Part shown: one piece after another, positions 15,798 to 24,560 of the stretch | How the letters are laid out: every line of letters begins with the position of its first letter | Numbering within the stretch: the stretch's first letter is position 1 | From: Planktophila turicensis | GTDB lineage: Bacteria > Actinomycetota > Actinomycetes > Nanopelagicales > Nanopelagicaceae | DNA: 64,000 nucleotides | NCBI GenBank assembly: GCA_965234405.1 | Contig: OZ248346.1 | Reading direction: 5' to 3' (one strand) | Position numbers and translations under genes: made by a program | Notes under the pieces: model-generated | Told to the model about the DNA's origin: nothing | What the model saw: only the letters and a program-made list of their open reading frames with translations | Database searches by the model: none

Positions 15798-18700
15798 TTA
15801 GCGAGGAATCTCGACTTCATCCAAGCGAACTGCTTCGCCTGAACCACCCTGATCGAATGGCGTGAAGTCGTACTCGTCATAAGCTGCGTAAACCGCTGCC
15901 TTTGCCTCTTCTGTTGGCTCAACTCGGATGTTGCGGTAACGGGCAAGGCCTGTACCAGCTGGGATCAACTTACCGATGATGACGTTCTCCTTAAGACCCA
16001 AGAGTGGATCTGACTTCTCAGAGAGCGCAGCGTCTGTAAGTACGCGAGTTGTTTCCTGGAATGAAGCCGCTGACAACCATGACTCAGTTGCAAGTGATGC
16101 CTTGGTGATACCCATAAGTTCTGGGCGACCAGATGCAGCCTTGCCACCGGTTGTAACAACGCGACGGTTTTCAGCTTCAAAGCGACCACGTTCAACGAGT
16201 TCACCTGGAAGCATTTCAGTATCGCCAGCTTCAAGAACTGTGATGCGCTTGAGCATCTGGCGAACGATTACTTCGATGTGCTTATCGTGAATGCCTACGC
16301 CCTGTGAGCGGTAAACAGATTGGATTTCGTTAACCAAGTGAACCTGAGTTGCACGTGGTCCGAGAATACGAAGTACCTGCTTTGGATCAATTGCGCCGAC
16401 GACCATCTTCTGGCCAACTTCAACGCGTGAACCTTCTTCTACAAGTAGCTTCTGACGGCGTGTGATTGGGTAAGCAACTTCTTCGCCACCATCATCAGGT
16501 GTAACGATGATCTTCTTACCCTTTGCATCTTCACGGAATGAAACGACGCCTGCTGCTTCTGCGATTGGCGCGACACCCTTAGGTGTACGTGCTTCGAAGA
16601 GCTCGACGATACGTGGAAGACCGTGAGTGATGTCATCACCTGCAACGCCACCAGTGTGGAAGGTACGCATTGTGAGCTGTGTACCTGGTTCACCGATTGA
16701 CTGAGCAGCGATAATCCCGACTGCTTCACCAACTGCAACGAGTTGACCTGCAGCAAGTGAGCGACCGTAGCAAGCTGCGCACTGTCCGACCTTGCTATCG
16801 CAAGTTAGAACTGAGCGGATCTTTACTTCGTCGACACCAGCAGCAACAAGTGCATCGATGACGCGGTCACCAAGATCTGAGCCAGCCTTAGCAAGAACTT
16901 CGCCGTTAACTTCGATGTCTTCAGCCAATGTGCGACCGTAGACAGAAGTTTCGACGTGATCGTGCTTTACAAGGTTGCCAGCTTGCTGACGGATAGCGAT
17001 TGGAAGTGCGAGACCACGATCGGTTCCGCAATCTTCTTCGCGAATGATGACGTCCTGTGCAACGTCGCAGAGACGACGTGTGAGGTATCCAGAGTCAGCG
17101 GTACGAAGCGCTGTATCTGCAAGACCCTTACGTGCACCGTGCGTAGAGATGAAGTACTCGAGAACTGACAAGCCTTCACGGAAGTTCGACTTAATTGGGC
17201 GAGGAATAATTTCACCCTTTGGGTTCGCTACAAGTCCGCGCATACCTGCAATCTGACGAATCTGCATCATATTTCCACGAGCACCTGAGAAGACCATCAT
17301 CCAAACTGGGTTCAGACGTGGGAAGTTATCTTCCATCGCCTTTCCAACTTCAGCTGTTGCCTTGGTCCAGATCTCAATGAGTTCCTGGCGACGCTCGTCA
17401 TCTGTGATGAGTCCCTTTTCGTACTGTGATTGAACCTTGTCAGCTTGTGTTTCATAGCCGTCGAGGATTTCACGCTTACGAGGAGGTGTTACAACATCTT
17501 CGATTCCGATTGTTACGCCAGCACGTGTTGCCCAGTGGAATCCGAGCGACTTAAGCGCATCGAGAGTCTGTGCAACTGTGACCTTTGGATAGAACTCAGC
17601 AAGCTTGTCGACGATTGCGCCGAGAGCCTTCTTAGTTACATCGTGATCAACGAATGGGAAGTCAGCTGGTAGCGCTTCATTGAAGAGTGCGCGGCCGATT
17701 GTTGTCTCGAGAGTTTCTCCCTTAACGCGAATCTTGACCTTCGCCTGCAATGAGACTGAGTGCTGATCGTGAGCCATGATCGCTTCAGATACAGATCCGA
17801 ATGCGCGACCTTCGCCAATTTCGCCTTCACGTTCCATGGTCATGTAATAAAGACCAAGAACCATGTCCTGTGTAGGTGATGTGATTGGACGACCGTTAGC
17901 TGGTGACAAGATGTTGTTTGAAGACAACATCAAGATGCGTGCTTCAGCCTGAGCTTCTGCAGACAATGGAAGGTGAACAGCCATCTGGTCACCGTCGAAG
18001 TCAGCGTTAAACGCTGTACATACGAGTGGGTGAATCTGGATTGCCTTACCTTCGACCAGTTGTGGTTCGAATGCTTGGATACCTAAACGGTGAAGTGTAG
18101 GAGCGCGGTTCAGGAGCACTGGATGTTCTGCAATTACTTCTTCAAGAACATCCCATACAACTGGACGAGCACGTTCAACCATGCGCTTTGCAGATTTAAT
18201 GTTCTGCGCGTGGTTAAGGTCTACAAGACGCTTCATTACGAATGGCTTGAAGAGCTCGAGAGCCATCTGCTTTGGCAGACCGCACTGGTGCAACTTCAAC
18301 TGTGGACCAACAACGATTACTGAACGACCTGAGTAGTCAACGCGCTTTCCAAGCAAGTTCTGACGGAAACGTCCCTGCTTACCCTTGAGCATGTCTGAAA
18401 GTGACTTCAGTGCACGGTTTCCTGGGCCAGTTACTGGACGACCACGACGACCGTTGTCGAACAACGCATCTACAGCTTCCTGCAACATACGCTTTTCGTT
18501 GTTAACGATAATTTCTGGAGCACCGAGATCAGCAAGACGCTTCAAACGATTGTTACGGTTGATAACGCGGCGATAGAGATCGTTGAGATCTGAAGTCGCA
18601 AAGCGTCCACCATCGAGCTGAACCATTGGGCGCAGATCAGGTGGGATAACCGGTACGCAATCGAGAACCATTGATGCTGGGTGGTTGCTTGTTGTCATGA

Positions 18701-19604
18701 ATGCGTTGACGACCTTTAGGCGCTTGATAGCACGAGTCTTCTTTGCACCCTTTCCGTTTTCAGAAAGATCGGTGAGCATTGCATGTTCTGTTTCGAGATC
18801 GAAAGTTTCGAGGCGACGCTTGATTGCAGCAGCACCCATATCTCCCTTGAAGTACATGCCGTAACGGTCACGCATTTCGCGGTAGAGGTTTTCATCGCCT
18901 TCGAGATCTTGAACCTTGAGGTTCTTAAAGCGTGACCAGACATCTTCAAGACGTGTGATTTCACGCTCTGAACGCTCGCGGATTGCCTTGAGCTCGCGCT
19001 CTGCAGATTCGCGGACCTTGCGCTTTACATCTGACTTAGCGTCTTCAGATTCGAGTTCAGCAATATCTGCCTCGAGCTTCTTTGTACGTGTGTCGAGATC
19101 TACATCGCGCTTTGTCTCGATCTTCTTACGATCGTTAGCAAGCTTCTTCTCGAGCTGTGGCATATCTTCTTCGCGAGCTTCAGCATCAACTTCTGTGATC
19201 ATGTAAGCAGCGAAATAGATAACTTTTTCGAGGTCCTTTGGAGCAAGGTCAAGAAGGTAACCAAGGCGTGATGGAACACCCTTGAAGTACCAGATGTGAG
19301 TTACAGGAGCTGCCAGCTCGATGTGACCCATGCGTTCGCGACGAACCTTTGCGCGTGTTACTTCAACACCGCAACGCTCGCAGATGATTCCCTTGAATCG
19401 AACGCGCTTGTACTTACCGCAATAACATTCCCAGTCACGAGTTGGTCCGAAGATCTTCTCGTCGAAGAGTCCGTCCTTCTCAGGCTTGAGTGTGCGGTAG
19501 TTGATTGTCTCTGGCTTCTTTACTTCGCCGAAAGACCAATCACGAATATTTTGAGCCGATGCAAGACCGATTCGTAGTTCATCAAAGAAGTTGACATCTA
19601 ACAT
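15798..19604 (-). CDS. rpoC: DNA-directed RNA polymerase subunit beta'
   Basis: The 1268-residue beta' subunit carries the N-terminal zinc site (CYCGKYK and CERCGVE, residues about 60-80), the catalytic NADFDGDQMAVH motif that holds the three Mg-binding aspartates, and a second zinc site (CDSKVGQCAAC) near TMRTFHTGG. A charged coiled-coil-like segment (residues about 145-220) is also present, as in other Actinobacteria. Start ATG at 19604, 14 nt after rpoB, with an AGGAG motif. A terminator follows the stop. Confidence 0.98.
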   Translation of the reverse strand: MLDVNFFDELRIGLASAQNIRDWSFGEVKKPETINYRTLKPEKDGLFDEKIFGPTRDWECYCGKYKRVRFKGIICERCGVEVTRAKVRRERMGHIELAAPVTHIWYFKGVPSRLGYLLDLAPKDLEKVIYFAAYMITEVDAEAREEDMPQLEKKLANDRKKIETKRDVDLDTRTKKLEADIAELESEDAKSDVKRKVRESAERELKAIRERSEREITRLEDVWSRFKNLKVQDLEGDENLYREMRDRYGMYFKGDMGAAAIKRRLETFDLETEHAMLTDLSENGKGAKKTRAIKRLKVVNAFMTTSNHPASMVLDCVPVIPPDLRPMVQLDGGRFATSDLNDLYRRVINRNNRLKRLADLGAPEIIVNNEKRMLQEAVDALFDNGRRGRPVTGPGNRALKSLSDMLKGKQGRFRQNLLGKRVDYSGRSVIVVGPQLKLHQCGLPKQMALELFKPFVMKRLVDLNHAQNIKSAKRMVERARPVVWDVLEEVIAEHPVLLNRAPTLHRLGIQAFEPQLVEGKAIQIHPLVCTAFNADFDGDQMAVHLPLSAEAQAEARILMLSSNNILSPANGRPITSPTQDMVLGLYYMTMEREGEIGEGRAFGSVSEAIMAHDQHSVSLQAKVKIRVKGETLETTIGRALFNEALPADFPFVDHDVTKKALGAIVDKLAEFYPKVTVAQTLDALKSLGFHWATRAGVTIGIEDVVTPPRKREILDGYETQADKVQSQYEKGLITDDERRQELIEIWTKATAEVGKAMEDNFPRLNPVWMMVFSGARGNMMQIRQIAGMRGLVANPKGEIIPRPIKSNFREGLSVLEYFISTHGARKGLADTALRTADSGYLTRRLCDVAQDVIIREEDCGTDRGLALPIAIRQQAGNLVKHDHVETSVYGRTLAEDIEVNGEVLAKAGSDLGDRVIDALVAAGVDEVKIRSVLTCDSKVGQCAACYGRSLAAGQLVAVGEAVGIIAAQSIGEPGTQLTMRTFHTGGVAGDDITHGLPRIVELFEARTPKGVAPIAEAAGVVSFREDAKGKKIIVTPDDGGEEVAYPITRRQKLLVEEGSRVEVGQKMVVGAIDPKQVLRILGPRATQVHLVNEIQSVYRSQGVGIHDKHIEVIVRQMLKRITVLEAGDTEMLPGELVERGRFEAENRRVVTTGGKAASGRPELMGITKASLATESWLSAASFQETTRVLTDAALSEKSDPLLGLKENVIIGKLIPAGTGLARYRNIRVEPTEEAKAAVYAAYDEYDFTPFDQGGSGEAVRLDEVEIPR

Positions 19605-19618
19605 GTTTGATTCGCTCC

Positions 19619-22600
19619 TTAAATTTCTTCTACTGAGCTTGGCTCAACTCGTGACAAGTTGATACCTAGTTCTTCGGCGGCACGGAAAATTTCTTCATCG
19701 TTATCGCGCATTTCAATTGCGACACCTTCAGAAGAGAGAACTTCGACATTGAGACAGAGTGACTGCATCTCCTTGATAAGTACCTTGAATGATTCAGGGA
19801 TACCTGGCTCTGGGATGTTTTCGCCCTTAACAATGGCTTCATAAACCTTGACGCGTCCGAGAACATCGTCAGATTTAATTGTGAGCAACTCTTGGAGTGT
19901 GTATGCAGCACCATAAGCTTCAAGTGCCCACACTTCCATCTCACCAAATCGCTGACCACCGAATTGAGCCTTACCACCGAGTGGTTGCTGCGTGATCATT
20001 GAGTATGGACCAGTTGAACGTGCGTGAATCTTGTCGTCTACCAAGTGGTGGAGCTTCAAGATGTACATGTATCCAACTGAGATTGGAGTTGGGTATGGCT
20101 CGCCAGAACGACCGTCGAATAGACGAGCCTTTCCTGAGCGACCAATAAGTTGGTTACCATCGCGGTTAGCGAGTGTTGCTGAGAGAAGACCAGAAACTTC
20201 ATCTTCAAGTGCACCATCGAAGACCGGAGTTGCAAGGTTGGTTCCTGGTGCGCCCTTTTCTGCGCCGATCTCCTTAAGGTGGTTTGCCCACGCTTCAGAG
20301 ACACCAGATACATCCCAACCTGTCTTTGCAACCCAACCGAGGTGCATTTCAAGAACCTGTCCGACGTTCATACGTCCTGGAACACCAAGTGGGTTCAAGA
20401 CAACATCGACTGGAGTTCCATCTTCAAGGAATGGCATATCTTCAACTGGAAGAATCTTTGAGATAACACCCTTGTTACCGTGGCGACCAGCAAGCTTGTC
20501 ACCATCTTGAATCTTGCGCTTCTGTGCAACATAAACGCGAACCAACTGGTTAACGCCTGCTGGAAGTTCGAAGCCTTCTTCAGATTCGAAGATCTTTACG
20601 CCGATAACCTTTCCTGATTCACCGTGTGGAACCTTGAGAGATGTATCGCGAACTTCGCGAGCCTTCTCACCAAAGATTGCACGGAGCAAACGCTCTTCTG
20701 GTGTGAGTTCAGTTTCTCCCTTAGGAGTTACCTTTCCAACCAAGATGTCGCCTGGCACAACATCGGCGCCAACGCGGATGATTCCGCGCTCGTCGAGGTC
20801 TGCAAGAACTTCTTCAGAGACGTTAGGGATATCGCGAGTGATTTCTTCGGCACCAAGCTTGGTGTCGCGTGCATCAACTTCGTACTCTTCGATGTGGATA
20901 GATGTAAGAACATCGTCCTGTACGAGGCGCTGCGAAAGGATGATCGCATCTTCGTAGTTGTGGCCTTCCCATGACATAAATGCCACGAGGAGGTTCTTAC
21001 CAAGAGCCATTTCACCGTTTTGTGTACATGGACCATCAGCGATTACTGAGCCAACTTCTAGCTTCTGGCCTTCAGTAACAACAACCTTCTGGTTGTACGA
21101 AGTTCCCTGGTTTGAACGAGTGAACTTAGCGAGTGAATATGTTTGGTAAGTACCGTCATCGCCCATGACCTTAACTTCGTCAGCAGCGACTTCAGTAACT
21201 ACGCCAGCCTTTGTTGCTGTGACAACGTCACCAGCATCAACGGCTGCGCGGAATTCCATACCAGTACCGATAAATGGTGCTTCTGCACGCATCAAAGGAA
21301 CTGACTGACGCATCATGTTAGAACCCATGAGTGCGCGGTTTGCATCATCGTGCTCGAGGAACGGAATCATTGCTGTTGCAACAGAAACCATCTGACGTGG
21401 TGAAACGTCCATGTAATCCACTTCATCAGCGATGATGTATTCAACTTCGCCACCGCGACGACGTACGAGTACGCGTGCTTCTGCGAAGTGGTTATCTGCT
21501 GTAAGTGGAGCATTTGCCTGAGCAATGATGTGCTCGTCTTCTTCATCAGCTGTTAGGTAATCAACCTGATCGGTGACCTTGCCCTTAACAACCTTGCGAT
21601 AAGGAGTTTCGATAAATCCGAATGCAGTTACTCGTGCATATGTTGCAAGCGAACCGATAAGACCAATGTTTGGACCTTCAGGAGTTTCGATTGGACACAT
21701 ACGACCGTAGTGAGATGGGTGAACGTCACGAACTTCGAAGCCCGCACGGTCACGTGAGAGACCACCAGGTCCGAGCGCTGAAAGACGACGCTTGTGTGTA
21801 AGACCTGAAAGTGGGTTTGTCTGATCCATGAACTGTGACAACTGAGATGTTCCGAAGAACTCCTTGATTGATGCAACAACCGGACGGATGTTGATCAATG
21901 TCTGTGGAGTAATTGCTTCGACATCTTGTGTAGTCATACGTTCGCGAACAACACGTTCCATACGTGAGAGTCCGATACGAACCTGGTTCTGAATAAGTTC
22001 ACCAACGGTACGGAGGCGACGGTTACCGAAGTGATCGATATCGTCCTTTTCAACGCGAACTTCGCGGCCGTAATCCATTGTGAGATCTCCGCGGTGCAAC
22101 GCTACGAGGTAGCGAAGTGTTGCGACGATATCTGAAATTGTGAGCATGCTCTGTGAGAGCTCAAGATCAAGACCTAGCTTCTTATTTACCTTGAAGCGAC
22201 CGACCTTGGCCAAGTCATAACGCTTAGGGTTGAAGTAAAGGTTTTCAATGAGGTTCTGTGCAGCTTCCTTAGTTGGAGGCTCACCAGGACGCATCTTGCG
22301 ATAGATATCGAGAAGCGCTTCATCCTGTGTCTTAACAGTGTCCTTATCAAGTGTTGCCATCATTGAAGCGAAGTCACCAAATTCTTCACGAATCTGTTCG
22401 TCGGTCCAACCGAGAGCCTTGAGGAATACTGTTACAGATTGCTTACGTTTGCGGTCGATACGAACGCCAACGAGATCCTTCTTATCAACTTCGAATTCAA
22501 GCCAAGCACCGCGGCTTGGGATGATCTTTGAAGTGAATACATCTTTATCTGAAGTCTTTTCAATCTGACGTTCGAAGTACACGCCAGGTGAACGAACGAT

Positions 22601-23071
22601 CTGTGAAACAACAACGCGCTCTGTTCCGTTAATTACGAAAGTTCCGCGTGGTGTCATTACAGGGAAGTCACCCATGAAGACAGTCTGCGACTTAATTTCG
22701 CCAGTCTCGTTGTTTGTGAATTCAGCTGTAACGAAGAGTGGCTGCGCATATGTCATGTCGCGTTCTTTGCACTCTTCGATTGAATACTTAGGTGGCTCGA
22801 AGCGGTGGTCGCGGAATGAAAGCGACATCGTTCCTTGGAAATCTTCGATTGGTGAAATCTCTTCAAAGATTTCTTCCAAACCGGACTTCGCGGGAAGTTC
22901 TCCTCGATTTGTGTTGGTTGATTCAGCAAGACGTGAACGCCATAGATCGTTACCAAGTAGCCAGTCAACGCTTTCAACTTGCAGCGCGAGCAGGTTTGGA
23001 ACTTCTAGTGGTTCACGGATCTTTGCGAACGAAATACGACGTGGGGCAGTTGAACTCTTTTTCGCGGCCAA
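19619..23071 (-). CDS. rpoB: DNA-directed RNA polymerase subunit beta
   Basis: The 1150-residue beta subunit is complete. The rifampicin-binding region reads FGTSQLSQFMDQTNPLSGLTHKRR and SALGPGGLSRDRA (wild-type residues at the common resistance positions), and KLAGRHGNKGVISKILP contributes to the active site. The start codon is TTG at 23071, preceded by GAAGGA at a 6-7 nt spacing and giving M-A-A-K-K-S-S-T; no ATG nearby keeps the conserved N-terminus. rpoC follows after 14 nt. Confidence 0.98.
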   Translation of the reverse strand: MAAKKSSTAPRRISFAKIREPLEVPNLLALQVESVDWLLGNDLWRSRLAESTNTNRGELPAKSGLEEIFEEISPIEDFQGTMSLSFRDHRFEPPKYSIEECKERDMTYAQPLFVTAEFTNNETGEIKSQTVFMGDFPVMTPRGTFVINGTERVVVSQIVRSPGVYFERQIEKTSDKDVFTSKIIPSRGAWLEFEVDKKDLVGVRIDRKRKQSVTVFLKALGWTDEQIREEFGDFASMMATLDKDTVKTQDEALLDIYRKMRPGEPPTKEAAQNLIENLYFNPKRYDLAKVGRFKVNKKLGLDLELSQSMLTISDIVATLRYLVALHRGDLTMDYGREVRVEKDDIDHFGNRRLRTVGELIQNQVRIGLSRMERVVRERMTTQDVEAITPQTLINIRPVVASIKEFFGTSQLSQFMDQTNPLSGLTHKRRLSALGPGGLSRDRAGFEVRDVHPSHYGRMCPIETPEGPNIGLIGSLATYARVTAFGFIETPYRKVVKGKVTDQVDYLTADEEDEHIIAQANAPLTADNHFAEARVLVRRRGGEVEYIIADEVDYMDVSPRQMVSVATAMIPFLEHDDANRALMGSNMMRQSVPLMRAEAPFIGTGMEFRAAVDAGDVVTATKAGVVTEVAADEVKVMGDDGTYQTYSLAKFTRSNQGTSYNQKVVVTEGQKLEVGSVIADGPCTQNGEMALGKNLLVAFMSWEGHNYEDAIILSQRLVQDDVLTSIHIEEYEVDARDTKLGAEEITRDIPNVSEEVLADLDERGIIRVGADVVPGDILVGKVTPKGETELTPEERLLRAIFGEKAREVRDTSLKVPHGESGKVIGVKIFESEEGFELPAGVNQLVRVYVAQKRKIQDGDKLAGRHGNKGVISKILPVEDMPFLEDGTPVDVVLNPLGVPGRMNVGQVLEMHLGWVAKTGWDVSGVSEAWANHLKEIGAEKGAPGTNLATPVFDGALEDEVSGLLSATLANRDGNQLIGRSGKARLFDGRSGEPYPTPISVGYMYILKLHHLVDDKIHARSTGPYSMITQQPLGGKAQFGGQRFGEMEVWALEAYGAAYTLQELLTIKSDDVLGRVKVYEAIVKGENIPEPGIPESFKVLIKEMQSLCLNVEVLSSEGVAIEMRDNDEEIFRAAEELGINLSRVEPSSVEEI

Positions 23072-23211
23072 GAGATGTCCTTCCAGACAAAATTCACTTT
23101 TATGTGGACACGCACATCTAGAAGGTCGCCGCCGCTATATGCAAAGACCCTCATGAAAAATATGCGAAGGGAAAGGGTATCGCTCACCCCCCTTCAGGGG
23201 CAAACCGGCCT

Positions 23212-23241
23212 CTTATACCCCCAACTCCCCCCGCTTGTCTG
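23212..23241 (-). promoter_or_regulatory. rpoBp: Candidate rpoBC promoter
   Basis: On the minus strand CAGACA (23241-23236) and TATAAG (23217-23212) are separated by 18 bp of G-rich sequence, about 140 nt upstream of rpoB and just downstream of the rplL terminator. It would allow rpoBC expression independent of rplJL, as in several Actinobacteria. Only motif matching supports it. Confidence 0.4.
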
Positions 23242-23253
23242 CCAAATGGGGAT

Positions 23254-23283
23254 AAAAAAACCCGGCCCCACGCGGGGACCGGG
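23254..23283 (-). terminator. Intrinsic terminator downstream of rplL
   Basis: A GC-rich stem (CCCGG+CCCC pairing with GGGG+CCGGG, one bulged A at 23278, loop 23270-23273) is followed on the minus strand by seven T residues. It lies about 15 nt after the rplL stop and separates rplJL from rpoBC. Confidence 0.88.
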
Positions 23284-23298
23284 TTCTTTTGCTCAAAT

Positions 23299-23679
23299 TT
23301 ACTTGAGTGTGACCTTTGCGCCAGCTGCTTCGAGAGCTGCCTTTGCCTTGTCTGCTGTCTCCTTGTTTGCCTTCTCGAGGAGAACTGCTGGAGTCGCGTC
23401 AACGAGATCCTTAGCTTCCTTAAGTCCGAGAGCGCCATTGAGGTTACGTACTTCCTTGATGACTGCAATCTTCTGTGAGCCTGCATCTTCGAGGATAACT
23501 GTGAACTCATCCTGAGCATCTGCTGCGCCGCCAGCTGCTGCTGCGCCACCTGCTGCTGCTACTGGAGCTGCTGCTGTTACATCGAATTCTTCTTCAAATG
23601 CCTTTACGAACTCTGAGAGCTCAACGAGTGTGAGTTCCTTGAACTGAGCCAAAAGGTCTGCTTGTGAGAGCTTTGCCAT
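23299..23679 (-). CDS. rplL: 50S ribosomal protein L7/L12
   Basis: L7/L12 forms the mobile stalk that recruits translation GTPases. The 126-residue protein has the N-terminal dimerisation helix (LTLVELSEFVKAFEEEFDV), an Ala-rich hinge (residues about 38-55) and the C-terminal domain with KIAVIKEVRNLNGALGLKEAK and a final GAKVTLK. It follows rplJ after 17 nt. Confidence 0.98.
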   Translation of the reverse strand: MAKLSQADLLAQFKELTLVELSEFVKAFEEEFDVTAAAPVAAAGGAAAAGGAADAQDEFTVILEDAGSQKIAVIKEVRNLNGALGLKEAKDLVDATPAVLLEKANKETADKAKAALEAAGAKVTLK

Positions 23680-23696
23680 TTTTTATTTTCCTTTTC

Positions 23697-24335
23697 TTAT
23701 TCCGCTGGAGTTTCTGTTGCTTCCGCAACTGGTGCATCTGTTGCTTCAGCAGCAACTTCAGCGACTGCTTCTGCAGCTGGTGCTGCTTCTTCAGTTACAA
23801 CTGTTTCTTCTACTACAGGTGCAGCTGCGACAGGTGCTGCTGGAGCGCCCTCTTCAGCTTCACGCTTGATGCGAAGTGCATCGAGGGTACGCGCTGCCTT
23901 AGCAAGCGATCCCTTCATTGCACCAGCAAGCTTTGCAAGAAGTACTTCGCGTGACTCGAGGTCTGCGAGCTTCATGAACTCTGCTGTTGTAATGAACTTT
24001 CCTTCGTAGATTCCACCCTTGATAACAAGAAGTGGGTTCTCCTTCTGGAAGTTCTTGAGATTACGAGCAGCATCGATTGCATCGCCCTTAACGAAAGCAA
24101 CTGCTGAAGGACCAGCAAGAAGATCATCTGAGAGATCTACGCCAGCGTTCTTTGCTGCAATCTTTGTAAGAGTGTTCTTTACGACGCTGTACTTGGTTTC
24201 TGCACCAAGGCTGCGGCGTAGCTGCTTCATCGATGTCACGGTTAGACCGCGATACTCGGTGAGGTAAGTAGCAGTAGCTGACTTGAAGTCTTCAGTCATT
24301 TCAGCAACTGCTGCTGCTTTATCTGGGCGAGCCAT
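23697..24335 (-). CDS. rplJ: 50S ribosomal protein L10
   Basis: L10 anchors L7/L12 dimers to the ribosome. The protein starts MARPDKAAAVAEM at 24335, 8 nt after an AAGGTG motif; the reading frame extends further upstream but through a terminator hairpin, so that extension is not coding. At 212 residues it is about 35-45 longer than usual because of an Ala/Glu/Pro/Thr-rich acidic tail after residue about 165. Expression is probably controlled by the leader described separately. Confidence 0.96.
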   Translation of the reverse strand: MARPDKAAAVAEMTEDFKSATATYLTEYRGLTVTSMKQLRRSLGAETKYSVVKNTLTKIAAKNAGVDLSDDLLAGPSAVAFVKGDAIDAARNLKNFQKENPLLVIKGGIYEGKFITTAEFMKLADLESREVLLAKLAGAMKGSLAKAARTLDALRIKREAEEGAPAAPVAAAPVVEETVVTEEAAPAAEAVAEVAAEATDAPVAEATETPAE

Positions 24336-24361
24336 GTGGTTCACCTTTCGGCTAGTTTGGT

Positions 24362-24390
24362 TGGCTATGGACGCTTTCGCTCTATAGCCA
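24362..24390 (-). promoter_or_regulatory. Hairpin with GCGAAAGC cap just upstream of rplJ
   Basis: TGGCTAT (minus strand, 24390-24384) pairs with ATAGCCA (24368-24362) and the interior folds as GCGAAAGC, a GNRA-type tetraloop. It lies between the terminator-like hairpin and the rplJ ribosome binding site. It may be an RNA structural element of the rplJL leader. Confidence 0.4.
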
Positions 24391-24417
24391 CTGGTTTTCA
24401 AAGTGACTGCAGGCAAT

Positions 24418-24451
24418 AAAAAAATCCGTAACGCGTAAATGCGCACGGATT
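24418..24451 (-). terminator. Terminator-like hairpin in the rplJL leader (attenuator or end of antiporter mRNA)
   Basis: Minus strand: AATCCGT pairs with ACGGATT, with an inner 3-bp CGC/GCG stem, followed by seven T residues. It is about 80 nt upstream of the rplJ start and about 110 nt downstream of the antiporter stop. It could terminate the antiporter transcript or act as an attenuator for rplJL. Confidence 0.65.
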
Positions 24452-24454
24452 AAT

Positions 24455-24550
24455 GTGAACACCTACGCGGGCTGAGATTCCTCAATTATCTTCACTCTTG
24501 CGAGATCAGACCTGCGGTCTTTGGTTATGGCGCTACTTTAAAGGTGGCGC
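24455..24550 (-). ncRNA. L10-type ribosomal protein leader (autoregulatory mRNA element)
   Basis: Upstream of rplJ the minus strand contains AAAGACCGCAGGTC, then about 40 nt with small hairpins, then CAGCCCGCGTAGGTG. This pair of purine-flanked GC-rich segments resembles the L10 leader that binds the L10(L12)4 complex in many bacteria, in the expected position. The family is known to repress rplJL in response to free L10-L12. Assignment rests on motif recall; a covariance model search would settle it. Confidence 0.55.
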
Positions 24551-24560
24551 TCCCTCAGGG

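Noticed and set aside
20031..20510. Plus-strand open frame of 159 codons inside rpoB
   Set aside because: Antisense to a highly conserved region of rpoB; no ribosome binding site or family pattern.
24336..24446. N-terminal extension of L10 by 37 residues
   Set aside because: The extension would be encoded through a terminator-like hairpin and leader; the family N-terminus MARPDKAAAV starts at 24335 with a good ribosome binding site.
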